Of a stretch of 39,955 nt of DNA, positions 15,612 to 23,710 are shown in pieces. A program made the translations under genes and the position numbers. The stretch lies in IMG/VR virus record IMGVR_UViG_3300030617_000031, positions 1 to 39,955 of that record. One strand, 5' to 3'. The first letter of the stretch is position 1; the number at the start of each line of letters is the position of its first letter. The notes beneath the pieces are model-generated. The model saw only the letters and a list, made by a program, of their open reading frames with translations. It ran no database searches and had not been told where the DNA came from. The DNA comes from a virus.

Positions 15612-16553
15612 ATGGCCATCGTTAAAAACAAAAATGTCAAAGCAGCCGACGCAGCACCCGTGTTCGAACAAGAAAGCGAAACTGCGGCGGCCGAAACGGT
15701 CGCTGCAGTTACTCGCGCTGATGTGGCCGATCTGAAGCCTGCGGAAACCGCAAAGGCCGAAGTTACGGCAAAAGTCACGTCGGAAGTGGTCGTTGAAGTT
15801 AAGTCTGAACCGGTGATTAATGACGCACAAAATGCTCAGGAGTCCGAAGTAACTGAGCCGGTCGAGGTAAAGAAAACGGCCGTCATTGCGCGCAATCAGA
15901 GCGGTGCGATGAAGACGATCTTGAATAGCAGCTCGGGTGCTCCCAGCCCCCTGGATGACTTGGAAAATGCGTTCGCCAAGGCCGGTATTGAAACCGACTA
16001 CGGCACCTTCCCGCGCCTGCGTCTCGATGCCGGCGTGATCGCTTCGACGGAAGGCAACGAAGCCGGCACGTTCATCGAACTGCAGGTGATCAGCTACAGC
16101 CCGAGTTGGACCGTGGCCACGGGCACCGAAGGCAAGGAGGGCAAAGAGCACGTTCGTTTCTCCGACGACGGCAAGGTTACCAACAGTGCCGGCGAAAAGG
16201 ACGAATACGCCGGTACGCCTTTGGAGGAGTATCGCCAGATCCTTGTCGATAAGGGTTTCGAAAAGGCTTCCATCAAGGAATACACGGCAGTCTTCGGCAT
16301 CGCTTTGGACGCGCAGCTTCCGGACTTTGCGCACATGAACGAAGTCGTTTCCGTGAGCCTTGCGCCTGAGTCGCGGAAGAAGTTCGACAGCTATAAGGTC
16401 AACCGCAAGATCGCTGCTCGTATGGGCAAAGTGCAAGAAACGTCGGGCAATCCGGTTGTGCGTTTCACGTCCGTTCGCGTTACGGGCAAGGAACGCAGCT
16501 ACTTCAACTTGCTTGCCTCACACGGCGTTACCGCACCGGTCGATTTGGCTTAA
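15612..16553 (+). CDS. Unknown two-part protein, possible ssDNA-binding role
   Basis: 313 residues, AGGA ten bases before the ATG. Residues 1-95 are low-complexity, Ala/Val/Glu-rich and probably disordered or helical (ETAAAETVAAVT; KAEVTAKVTSEVVVEVKSE). Residues 95-313 form a globular beta-rich domain (GTFPRLRLDAGVI, GTFIELQVISYSPSW, VVRFTSVRVTGKERSYFNL). It stands alone between two hairpins, so its mRNA may be abundant. Sitting between the primase-helicase and the exonuclease, it could be the phage single-strand-binding protein, but there is no acidic C-terminal tail and I do not recognise an OB-fold signature, so this is only a context guess. Confidence 0.65.
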   Translation: MAIVKNKNVKAADAAPVFEQESETAAAETVAAVTRADVADLKPAETAKAEVTAKVTSEVVVEVKSEPVINDAQNAQESEVTEPVEVKKTAVIARNQSGAMKTILNSSSGAPSPLDDLENAFAKAGIETDYGTFPRLRLDAGVIASTEGNEAGTFIELQVISYSPSWTVATGTEGKEGKEHVRFSDDGKVTNSAGEKDEYAGTPLEEYRQILVDKGFEKASIKEYTAVFGIALDAQLPDFAHMNEVVSVSLAPESRKKFDSYKVNRKIAARMGKVQETSGNPVVRFTSVRVTGKERSYFNLLASHGVTAPVDLA

Positions 16554-16572
16554 TCAGTATCAGTAGAACAAG

Positions 16573-16598
16573 CAGCCGGCCGCGAGGTCGGTTGTTTC
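16573..16598 (+). terminator. GNRA-loop hairpin after 16553 gene
   Basis: CAGCCGGCC and GGTCGGTTG pair over nine positions (two G-U) around a GCGA tetraloop, followed by TTTC. It lies in the 58-base gap before the exonuclease gene and could terminate or stabilise the upstream mRNA. Confidence 0.4.
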
Positions 16599-16611
16599 AC
16601 ATGGAGTCGTA

Positions 16612-17283
16612 ATGACACGAATTTTTGTGGCTGATACCGAAACGACGGGCCTGAAGTCGTCTGACCGCGTTGTCGAGTATGCCCACCTTGAATGCCGACT
16701 GCAGGCTAACCGACTGGTAGTCGTAAAGCAGTTTGAGACACTGACCAACCCAGGCATACCCATTCCCGAAGGGGCGATGAAAGTGCATGGCGTGAACGAC
16801 GCGATGATCGCTAAGGCTCCGTATCTGCGCGATGTACTGCCCGCGGCCCTCGGCGTGGCCAAGAACGAATACGCGAAGATGTTTGGCCATAACTTCACAG
16901 CCTACGATATGCAGTTCCTTGACGGCCTGATCCCGGACAGCTTCGATATTGGATGCACGCTGAAAGCAGCCCGCATGTTTATCGACGCACCCCGACACTC
17001 GCTCGACTTCTTGCGAGAGCATCTTGACCTACCTGAAGCACTGGCACACAGCGCGCTTGGCGACTGCTGCTCGACGTTTCATTTGATCAATCACATGCTC
17101 GCTGCAGGCACCCCTTGGGATGCACTGTCGAGCTGCATGCTGTCAAAGCCTACTGCGATCACGTTCGGCAAGCACAAAGGGACGCTGCTGCAGGATCTGC
17201 CGGACGACTACGTTCGCTGGTTGCTGGAGAAGTGCGACAACACGTCGTGGGAACTGCGCCGCGCGCTGAAGGAGTTGGCATGA
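16612..17283 (+). CDS. DnaQ-type 3'-5' exonuclease with C-terminal DUF3820-like domain
   Basis: 223 residues. DEDDh motifs: ADTETTGL (D8, E10), GHNFTAYDMQF (exo II Asp), and AHSALGDCCS (His and Asp of exo III). Such enzymes remove 3' nucleotides with two metal ions, as proofreading or general DNA/RNA trimming. The last 45 residues contain TFGKHKGTLLQDLPDDYVRWL, which matches the pattern of DUF3820, a small domain often fused to or near DnaQ-like nucleases. GGAG precedes the ATG. Its stop overlaps the next ATG by four bases. The Pol I in this unit has its own 3'-5' domain, so this nuclease probably acts separately. Confidence 0.8.
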   Translation: MTRIFVADTETTGLKSSDRVVEYAHLECRLQANRLVVVKQFETLTNPGIPIPEGAMKVHGVNDAMIAKAPYLRDVLPAALGVAKNEYAKMFGHNFTAYDMQFLDGLIPDSFDIGCTLKAARMFIDAPRHSLDFLREHLDLPEALAHSALGDCCSTFHLINHMLAAGTPWDALSSCMLSKPTAITFGKHKGTLLQDLPDDYVRWLLEKCDNTSWELRRALKELA

Positions 17284-17768
17284 CTACCCGCTGCGGTGCC
17301 CCTGTCACGGGGGAGACCTACTTCACTTCGACATCTGGCGTCAAGAATCCCAACCCGAAAGACTCGATAGGCAGCTCGAAGATCCCGATGCACCTCTGGC
17401 CAGAAGCCGCGACTGTCCTAGGCTCCTTAGCGCTGCTCGACGGGGCGCTGAAGTACGGTCGCAGCAACTTCCGCGCCTCGCCGGTCCGCGCCTCTGTCTA
17501 CTACGACGCAGCGAAGCGCCACCTCAACGCCTGGTTCGAAGGTAGGTCTTGCGACCCTGATTCCGGCCTACCCGATCTGGCGCATGCACTCGCCTGTTTG
17601 GCAATCCTCGTGGATGCAGAAGCGGCCTGCACGCTGATAGACGACCGCATGGTTTCTGGCGGCTACCTAACGTTGCTCGAAGGAATGACGCCGCACGTAA
17701 AACGACTGCAGGAACTGCACGCGGACAAGACCCCGAAACACTACACCATCGCGGACCAGATGCCATGA
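17280..17768 (+). CDS. dATP/dGTP diphosphohydrolase-like protein (DUF5664 type)
   Basis: 162 residues from ATG 17280 (ATGA overlap with the exonuclease); a longer reading from 17115 would lie inside that gene. The family pattern is clear: NPNPKDSIGSSKIPMHLWP, then GALKYGRSNFRASPV, YDAAKRHLNAWFEG, DPDSGLPDLAHALACLAIL. These residues match what I know as the dATP/dGTP diphosphohydrolase N-terminal family, related to MazG, which is common in phages and includes proteins linked to purine dNTP control. GGAG lies in the end of the previous gene. The next gene is also MazG-like. Confidence 0.7.
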   Translation: MTTRCGAPVTGETYFTSTSGVKNPNPKDSIGSSKIPMHLWPEAATVLGSLALLDGALKYGRSNFRASPVRASVYYDAAKRHLNAWFEGRSCDPDSGLPDLAHALACLAILVDAEAACTLIDDRMVSGGYLTLLEGMTPHVKRLQELHADKTPKHYTIADQMP

Positions 17769-18070
17769 GCCAATTCACTCCCCTCACCCCCGCTCAACGA
17801 GAGCGCATGACCAAGCTCGTCCAAGAACTGATGGAGTCTGGCGTAGCGGCCACCAAGATTCTGGAGCATGGCTTCGTGGCCACTGACGGCAACGGTGTGA
17901 CCTATGACAACCGCGCCGACCTACAGCGTGAGCTTGGCGACATCCTTGCAGCTGCCCACCTGATGTTCGCTAACGGCGACATTGACGGAGACGCGGTGCT
18001 CGCGGCCGGCGAAGTAAAGAAGTTGACTGTCACTCGGTACATGCACTTCCAAGGGGAACCTCATGCGTAA
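17765..18070 (+). CDS. Small MazG-like protein, partly degenerate active site
   Basis: 101 residues. The layout matches small phage MazG-like pyrophosphohydrolases: helix LVQELMESGVAATKILEHGF, then DNRADLQRELGDILAAAHLM with E56 and D59, then GDI and a C-terminal TRYMHFQ. In active relatives the first helix has paired Glu (EExxE); here the first is Gln20, followed by E21 and E24, so metal binding may be weaker. Coupled by ATGA to the DUF5664-type gene and overlapping the polymerase start by eight bases, it is part of a pool-control/polymerase operon. Confidence 0.6.
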   Translation: MSQFTPLTPAQRERMTKLVQELMESGVAATKILEHGFVATDGNGVTYDNRADLQRELGDILAAAHLMFANGDIDGDAVLAAGEVKKLTVTRYMHFQGEPHA

Positions 18071-21000
18071 GCGCCGTCACTTGATCATGGACGTGTCGAG
18101 CATCCTTAAAGCCTGCTATTTCGCAGGGAAAGACAAGGAGTTCGGCTTCGAAGTCTTGCACAACGAGAGGCCTGTTTGGGTCAATGGTTGGCAACACGGC
18201 CGTGAGTCCTTCATGAACTACATGCACGCAGCTCTCCGCGACCTCGACGCCCGACCGATGGACGTGATCTTCGTCCTGGAAGGCGCTCACGGCACGACGA
18301 TTCGCCGCAACATGTACTCCGGCTACAAACAGCGCGAGGACCGTCATCCGGACCAGATATCTCAGTACAACCTGTTGGAGTCCTGGCTGCAGGCGTATTT
18401 CTCTCGCATGGGGTCGACGTTCGTTAAACAAGATGGTCTAGAAGCCGATGACGTTTTCGCTTACCTGTGCAAGAACCTGAAGGGCGAAATTGTCGGCTTG
18501 ATCAACGATGGCGACGGTTTAGCCCTGATGGACGGTGAGCGCGTCAAGATCCGCTATCAGTCAAAAATTGCGGCGGCCGACGAAAACCCTCTCGGACCTT
18601 TCCCGTTCGAGTTTAACCGGCTCTACAAGGCTATTGTAGGCGACAAGAGCGACACGCTGCCCGGAGCTAAAGGCGTAGGCGAGGCAGGCTTCCTGGATCT
18701 CTACGTGGCCTGCGAAGAAGATGGATTGCGCGCACTCGAAGACGTGATCAACCGCGGCGCGTGGGTTGAGCTGGAAGACGAAGTGCAGCATCTGAAGGTC
18801 CTGCAGAAGATCCTGGACTCGGCGGACACCGTTCGGCGCTGCTACAAGTGCGCGGGCTTCCTCGACGCCTTAGTCAACGTGCCTGGCAAGAAGCTGATCT
18901 GGATGCCGGGTATGACGCTCGAAAAGCCGGAAGGCGAGCACAAGGATGACCGCTTCGACGGCTACTACCAAACGCGCCGTTTAATTCATTCGGATAACTT
19001 CGCACAACTAATGGCTTCGGACGTTTGGGCGAAGTTTCGTCAGTCGCCCTGGGTGTCGATCGACCTTGAAACGTCGACGCCGCCCGAGTCCGATGATTGG
19101 TTGCGTGAAGTCAACTCGATGGAAGACGAGGAAGATGAAGAAGGCAACCTGAAGAAAGCTCCAGGCGTTGATTTTGTCGCTTCGAAGATATCGGGAATGG
19201 GCGTCACGTTTGGCGACAACCAGCAGTACACACTGTACCTGACGGTCGACCACAAGACGGACAAGAACCTAACGCCAGAGCAGCTGTTGGCGTTCATTAA
19301 CAAGATGCTTGACGCTGACAAGGACATTCGTTTCAACGTCCACAACAGCGCGTTTGAGCTGCCGGTCTTCTTCCTGAATCTAATCGATCTGATCGGCGAC
19401 GATCCGCGCTGGGATTGCGGATTTTTCCCGCGCATCGACGACACCATTTTCATGGCGTCGTATGTAGACGAAAACGTGAAAGTAGGCCTCAAAGCCCAAG
19501 CATCTCTGCGTCTCGGATACGAACAGACCTCATACGATGAAGTGACGCAAGGCCGCAAGATGTGCGAGCTGACGCCCAAGGAAGTGTTCGCGTATGGCAC
19601 CGACGACACGATTGTGACCTCGGCGCTGCGCACGCACTATCAGCACATCCTGGAGATCGAGAACACTTTCGAGATTTACCGTGACGTTGAAGTCGATGCG
19701 GCGTACTTAGTCGCAGCGGGCATGGTCACGGGTATAAATTTCGACCGCGAGGCCATGCGTAAGCAGGAACGCAGCGATGACGTTCGCCGGGAAGCTGCGT
19801 GGCAGATCGTGCGCAAGTATCTGTTCGAGAAGAAGTGGGAAGGCGTAGAGCTACCTGCCGTGACGCTTGAACCGTCGAGCATGAAGGCGATTTTCGAAAT
19901 CGTGACGGGCGAAGAGCTGAAGACGCAGGTACGCAAGCCGGAAAAGGTCGCAGCGTTGATGGCCGATTTTGACGGCGGCGAAACGCTGGCTGAGCTGTAC
20001 ATCCAGGCCATCGCCAACAACGGCGATACAAGCGACGTGGAAGCCTACGCCAGGAAGTATTTCAAGGGCGAGCCGACGCTGAACGTGGACAGTCCGAAGC
20101 AGATGCTGAAGTTGCTCTACGAAACGATGGCATTCCCGATCCGCGTTCGTAATCGCCCGACTGACGCAGCGAGAGAAGAGTTCGGCCGCAACGTGGCCGG
20201 GTCGCCCAAGTCGGACGCCCTCGCCTTCGCCAGCGCCAAGTTCTATGACAAGGAAACGCACCCGGAAGAGGTGGTGGTACTCGATGCACTGCACGCAATG
20301 CGTTCGGTGGCCACGAACCGGAAGATGTTCTACAAGCCGTACCGCACGCTGCGTCATTGGAAGACCGGGATGATTCACGGCAGCGAAGGTCAGTGTATGA
20401 CGGTCACGCGCCGCTTCGCGCCAAAGAAGCCGAACAAGGCGCAGTGGCCCAAAACGAAGGGCGACTTCCGCGCCTGCATCGTCCCGCACCACAAAGATGC
20501 GGTAGTGGTCGCGCTCGACTTCAAGGCGCAAGAGCTGCGTGTGATCGCTGACAGTTCCGGCGATGAAGCCATGACCTCGTGCTTCGTAGGCGAGAACAAG
20601 CGTGACATGCACCACATGACCGGCGTGTCCATCGCTCAGAAGAAGATCGACCCGGAAATCAACTATGACTGGTTCGCCTCGGTGATCGAAGACGAATCGC
20701 ACCCGATGTTCAAGGTGATCAAGGCCACGCGCGGCAAAGCCAAGACGACGAACTTTGCGTCTGAGTACGGCGCGCAGGGTCCGAAGATGGCCGAAACGCT
20801 GATGGTGCCGCTCGAAGAAGCCGAGTCGTATCTGGACGCTAAGCACCAAACGTTCTGGCGTGCGGAAGAGTGGAAGAAGGACGAGGTCATTCCGGCCGCC
20901 AAGCAACGTGGATACGCCCTCACCCGCCTCGGCGCTCGCCGGCATCTGGCCGAAGCTTTCGCTTCGGATAGCTGGGGCACACGCGCACGCGCTGAACGCC

Positions 21001-21356
21001 AGGCAGTGAACTTTGAAATTCAGGGTTCATGCGGAGAAATGACAAAGCTGGCTATGGGCCGTATCTGGCGCGCTCGCCTGCTGGAGCGTTTCGACGCGCA
21101 GCTGATCGCCGTGGTGCATGACGAGCTGGTGTTCTCTGTCGCCCGTGAGGACGTGGAGGCTTTCACCAAAGAGCTGCACGCCTTAATGACGCAGCGTTAT
21201 GCGGACATGACCATTCCCGTCGAGTCGAGCATCGGCATCGGCCACAACTTCAAAGACTTGGTCGAGATTGGCGACCAGCCCTCACACGAAGCGATTTCTA
21301 AGGCACTGCGCGACCTGTTCCCGCAGCTGTACGAAGAAGCCGCTGAACACGCCTAA
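18063..21356 (+). CDS. polA: Family A DNA polymerase with 5' nuclease and 3'-5' exonuclease domains
   Basis: 1097 residues; GGGGA precedes the ATG. Residues 1-300 are a FEN-like 5' nuclease: acidic motif with EADDVFAYL and the helix-3-turn-helix GDKSDTLPGAKGVGE near 193. Near 330 DLETST gives the 3'-5' exonuclease Asp/Glu, with YGTDDTIVT near 511 completing it. Polymerase motif A is VALDFKAQELRV near 816 (canonical DYSQIELR), motif B is KATRGKAKTTNFASEYG near 887, and motif C is VVHDELVF near 1017. So all three Pol I activities appear intact, including primer removal. Many phage Pol A proteins lack the 5' nuclease, so this is a complete version. It is the phage replicative polymerase. Confidence 0.93.
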   Translation: MRKRRHLIMDVSSILKACYFAGKDKEFGFEVLHNERPVWVNGWQHGRESFMNYMHAALRDLDARPMDVIFVLEGAHGTTIRRNMYSGYKQREDRHPDQISQYNLLESWLQAYFSRMGSTFVKQDGLEADDVFAYLCKNLKGEIVGLINDGDGLALMDGERVKIRYQSKIAAADENPLGPFPFEFNRLYKAIVGDKSDTLPGAKGVGEAGFLDLYVACEEDGLRALEDVINRGAWVELEDEVQHLKVLQKILDSADTVRRCYKCAGFLDALVNVPGKKLIWMPGMTLEKPEGEHKDDRFDGYYQTRRLIHSDNFAQLMASDVWAKFRQSPWVSIDLETSTPPESDDWLREVNSMEDEEDEEGNLKKAPGVDFVASKISGMGVTFGDNQQYTLYLTVDHKTDKNLTPEQLLAFINKMLDADKDIRFNVHNSAFELPVFFLNLIDLIGDDPRWDCGFFPRIDDTIFMASYVDENVKVGLKAQASLRLGYEQTSYDEVTQGRKMCELTPKEVFAYGTDDTIVTSALRTHYQHILEIENTFEIYRDVEVDAAYLVAAGMVTGINFDREAMRKQERSDDVRREAAWQIVRKYLFEKKWEGVELPAVTLEPSSMKAIFEIVTGEELKTQVRKPEKVAALMADFDGGETLAELYIQAIANNGDTSDVEAYARKYFKGEPTLNVDSPKQMLKLLYETMAFPIRVRNRPTDAAREEFGRNVAGSPKSDALAFASAKFYDKETHPEEVVVLDALHAMRSVATNRKMFYKPYRTLRHWKTGMIHGSEGQCMTVTRRFAPKKPNKAQWPKTKGDFRACIVPHHKDAVVVALDFKAQELRVIADSSGDEAMTSCFVGENKRDMHHMTGVSIAQKKIDPEINYDWFASVIEDESHPMFKVIKATRGKAKTTNFASEYGAQGPKMAETLMVPLEEAESYLDAKHQTFWRAEEWKKDEVIPAAKQRGYALTRLGARRHLAEAFASDSWGTRARAERQAVNFEIQGSCGEMTKLAMGRIWRARLLERFDAQLIAVVHDELVFSVAREDVEAFTKELHALMTQRYADMTIPVESSIGIGHNFKDLVEIGDQPSHEAISKALRDLFPQLYEEAAEHA

Positions 21357-21376
21357 CACATAACAGGACAAGAACA

Positions 21377-21607
21377 ATGCCCGACCTCGCAGACATGGCA
21401 GACGACAACATCGAGTTGGAGCTGCAATCGAACATTTACCTCGCCCGAAAGCGAGTGATCAAACCGCTGATGCCTAACAAGAAGTGCCACAACTGTGGCG
21501 ACGGGGTCGCTAAAGACGAGCTGTTCTGCCCGAAGGTGGGCGAGAAAGCTTTGATGTCCGAGTGCCAAGCCGATTTCGAACGCAGGTCCACCAAAGGTCA
21601 AAAATGA
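21377..21607 (+). CDS. Small zinc-finger protein, DksA/TraR-like tail
   Basis: 76 residues. CHNCGDGVAKDELFC, then a Cys in SECQADFERR, gives a four-cysteine finger like those in short phage DksA/TraR-like proteins that end with a C...D-[FY]-E-R motif. The N-terminus is acidic and helical (LADMADDNIELELQSN). Such proteins may bind RNA polymerase or DNA; the exact role is unknown. The spacing before the last Cys is longer than usual (KVGEKALMSEC). AGGA precedes the ATG; stop overlaps the next ATG. Confidence 0.65.
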   Translation: MPDLADMADDNIELELQSNIYLARKRVIKPLMPNKKCHNCGDGVAKDELFCPKVGEKALMSECQADFERRSTKGQK

Positions 21608-22092
21608 ACGACGCAACTGCATTTACCGATCACAAAAAGCGCGCTGCAATCTCGAAGCGTGGGAAAGCGGCCGAGAACTCGGTCAAGCTCTACCTGGAGC
21701 GTGTACGCGAGCGTCTTGGCATCGCATTCGACGCTGAGCGGGTTCCTGACGCTCGCGCAGCTGGTGGCCGCTTCACACCCGTGACAGGCGATTTCCGGGC
21801 CTTCTACGCAGGCCGCAGCGCCAACATCGAGGTCAAGGAGGTGGACACGTCCGACCGTCTGCCGAAAAAGAACTTCTCGCGCGACCAGATCGCCCGCTGC
21901 TACACCCGCTCGCTGACCGGCGTCATCACCATCGTGCTGATCCATCACACCAAGACCGGTGCGTGGGTCGTAGCCCCGATCAAAGATTTTTTCGACTACG
22001 ACGGCCCGAGCTGGCTGACCGGTGGCTACCCGAAATTCGTTTCTGCAGAAGCAGCTCTTGACTTTGCATTGAAGCCCCTGTTTAATGCGTGA
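21604..22092 (+). CDS. PD-(D/E)XK nuclease, probable junction resolvase-like
   Basis: 162 residues from ATG 21604 (ATGA with the previous stop). RGKAAENSVKLYLERV is a typical helix with conserved Glu; GDFRAFYAG supplies Asp and NIEVKEVDTS the ExK core, followed by RLPKKNFSRDQIARC. This resembles RecU/VRR-NUC/Holliday-junction-resolvase-like PD-(D/E)XK nucleases and would cut branched or damaged DNA using Mg. Its place at the end of the polymerase unit supports a role in resolving replication or packaging intermediates. The exact subfamily is uncertain. A repeated hairpin follows. Confidence 0.65.
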   Translation: MNDATAFTDHKKRAAISKRGKAAENSVKLYLERVRERLGIAFDAERVPDARAAGGRFTPVTGDFRAFYAGRSANIEVKEVDTSDRLPKKNFSRDQIARCYTRSLTGVITIVLIHHTKTGAWVVAPIKDFFDYDGPSWLTGGYPKFVSAEAALDFALKPLFNA

Positions 22093-22099
22093 CGGATAA

Positions 22100-22130
22100 C
22101 GAAAAGCGCTCTACAAAGCGTTTTCGTTAC
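22100..22130 (+). terminator. Repeated phage terminator hairpin, copy 3
   Basis: GAAAAGCGCTCTACAA followed by AGCGTTTTCGTTA, nine bases after the nuclease stop. Arms GAAAA-CGCT / AGCG-TTTTC pair with one bulged G. Same element as at 6052 and 15513. Confidence 0.6.
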
Positions 22131-22153
22131 GTAAATCCCCAAAATTCACCACG

Positions 22154-22175
22154 AGGGCGTTCCTAGGAACGCCCT
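22154..22175 (+). promoter_or_regulatory. 22-base perfect palindrome upstream of helicase
   Basis: AGGGCGTTCC and GGAACGCCCT flank TA in the 98-base gap before the gene at 22191, just upstream of its GGAG site. It may be an operator for a dimeric protein, or an RNA hairpin controlling the helicase unit. Confidence 0.5.
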
Positions 22176-22190
22176 GGAGATTGCCCCAAA

Positions 22191-23702
22191 ATGACCGAAT
22201 CAATTACCGTCGAACAGGCGGGGGAAGCGCTCGTACTTACGGATGATCAGCAGACCTCGTATGACGAGGTCATGGCCTGGCTTACCGAGCGCGACCCATC
22301 TGTCAAACAGCCTGACGGCATCGACCTACGCTACAGGCGCCCGAAGTTCGCACTGCCCGCGGGCGCTGAGGCTTGGTTCAAGGACAACCAGGACGATTAC
22401 TTCGTTCTCAAAGGCTTCGCCGGCACCGGCAAGAGCACGCTCACGTCGAAGCTGATCAAAGACCTGAGCGCCCAAGACTGGAACATGGCAGTCTGCGCGC
22501 CGACGAACAAGGCCGTAGGCGTTATCCAGGAGAAGGTTCGAGACGCTATGGGTGACAGCGTACTCGCGGCGACCTTCTGCTCGCTGCACTCCGTGTGTGG
22601 TATCCGCATGATCGAGACCGACGACGGCCACCACATCGCGTCGGACAGCGGTCTGTCTAACCTGAATCAGTACGACCTCGTAATCATCGACGAAGCATCT
22701 ATGGTCGACACGGCGATGTTGTTGCGCTCCGTGCAGAGCGGCCGAGGCAGCTGCTTGGTGCTGTTCGTAGGCGACCCAGCGCAGCTGCCGCCGGTCATCG
22801 AGAAGTCTGTCGCCAAGCTGTTCCGGCTTCCTCGGGGCAGCATGCTTTCCGAAATCACGCGCGTGGCCGCCGGCAACCCGCTGATCGCAGCAGCTATGCA
22901 CGTCCGAAAGAAGAATCGTTGTGACGAGCTGCTTTCGGAAGGCGCTGATGAAATCTTCGCCGGCATGGGGCCTGACGACCGCGTGAAGCCATCGGATTTG
23001 ATGGAATGGCTTCCCGACTCGATGGTCCGTGGCAGTAGCGCGCTGGCTCAGATAGGTATTGACCTGCAGCGTGAAGGCCACGACGCACGGGTGATCGCAT
23101 ATCGGAACAGTACCGTCCTGCGGAACAACGAAAACGCCCACTTCGCACTACACCCGAGCAGCGGATACACCTTGTTCTCTGTGGGCGAGCGCGTGATTGT
23201 GCAATCTGCCTGCAAGGCCGAAAGCCTGGACACGGGCAAGACCGTCGATTTGGTAACGAGCGAAGAGCTGGTTGTCGAGTACGTCGAGCTGACCAAGCAC
23301 CCGCTATACCCTACGATCAACGTGTACCAGCTGGCTCTGCGTGACTACCTGGGCAACAGCGTTGTGGTCTACGTGCCGAAGCTGATGACCGCTTTCAAGC
23401 ACCACTGTGCCAAGCTTTTCGACGAAGTACGAGACCTCAGCCAGCAGCTCAAGCGCCGGTACTCCATTCAGGTGTCCGACCAGCTCAGACGAGCGCGGGG
23501 CGAGGCTTGGGGTTTCAAAAACAGCTTCGCTGAGATCCGCCACACCTACTCCATTACGGCCCACAAGTCGCAAGGATCGACGTTTGACATCGTGTTGATC
23601 GACCTGCTGGATCTAATGACCATGCAGTCTGCGTTCGAATTCAACTGTGCGCTGTACGTGGCACTGACCCGCGCACGTCTTCGCGCTTACATTTCTTATT
23701 GA
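22191..23702 (+). CDS. Superfamily 1B helicase, Dda/RecD-like
   Basis: 503 residues. Motifs in order: GFAGTGKST near 75-83 (Walker A), CAPTNKAVGV (Ia), IIDEASMVD (Walker B), GDPAQLPPV (III), YSITAHKSQGSTFD (V) and YVALTRAR near the C-terminus (VI). This is a 5'-3' single-strand translocating helicase like T4 Dda or the RecD core, used to remodel forks, strip proteins and help recombination. The N-terminal 60 residues are extra. GGAG precedes the ATG at 11 bases. It opens the unit that carries ligase and SbcCD-like genes; its stop abuts the ligase upstream region. Confidence 0.88.
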   Translation: MTESITVEQAGEALVLTDDQQTSYDEVMAWLTERDPSVKQPDGIDLRYRRPKFALPAGAEAWFKDNQDDYFVLKGFAGTGKSTLTSKLIKDLSAQDWNMAVCAPTNKAVGVIQEKVRDAMGDSVLAATFCSLHSVCGIRMIETDDGHHIASDSGLSNLNQYDLVIIDEASMVDTAMLLRSVQSGRGSCLVLFVGDPAQLPPVIEKSVAKLFRLPRGSMLSEITRVAAGNPLIAAAMHVRKKNRCDELLSEGADEIFAGMGPDDRVKPSDLMEWLPDSMVRGSSALAQIGIDLQREGHDARVIAYRNSTVLRNNENAHFALHPSSGYTLFSVGERVIVQSACKAESLDTGKTVDLVTSEELVVEYVELTKHPLYPTINVYQLALRDYLGNSVVVYVPKLMTAFKHHCAKLFDEVRDLSQQLKRRYSIQVSDQLRRARGEAWGFKNSFAEIRHTYSITAHKSQGSTFDIVLIDLLDLMTMQSAFEFNCALYVALTRARLRAYISY

Positions 23703-23710
23703 GGACTACT

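Noticed and set aside
19851-20945. Long antisense frame inside the polymerase gene
   Set aside because: It lies opposite a gene with all Pol I motifs; long antisense frames are expected in GC-rich coding DNA. Similar frames opposite 15612-16553, 22191-23702, 8992-9936 and 29128-30003 were rejected for the same reason.
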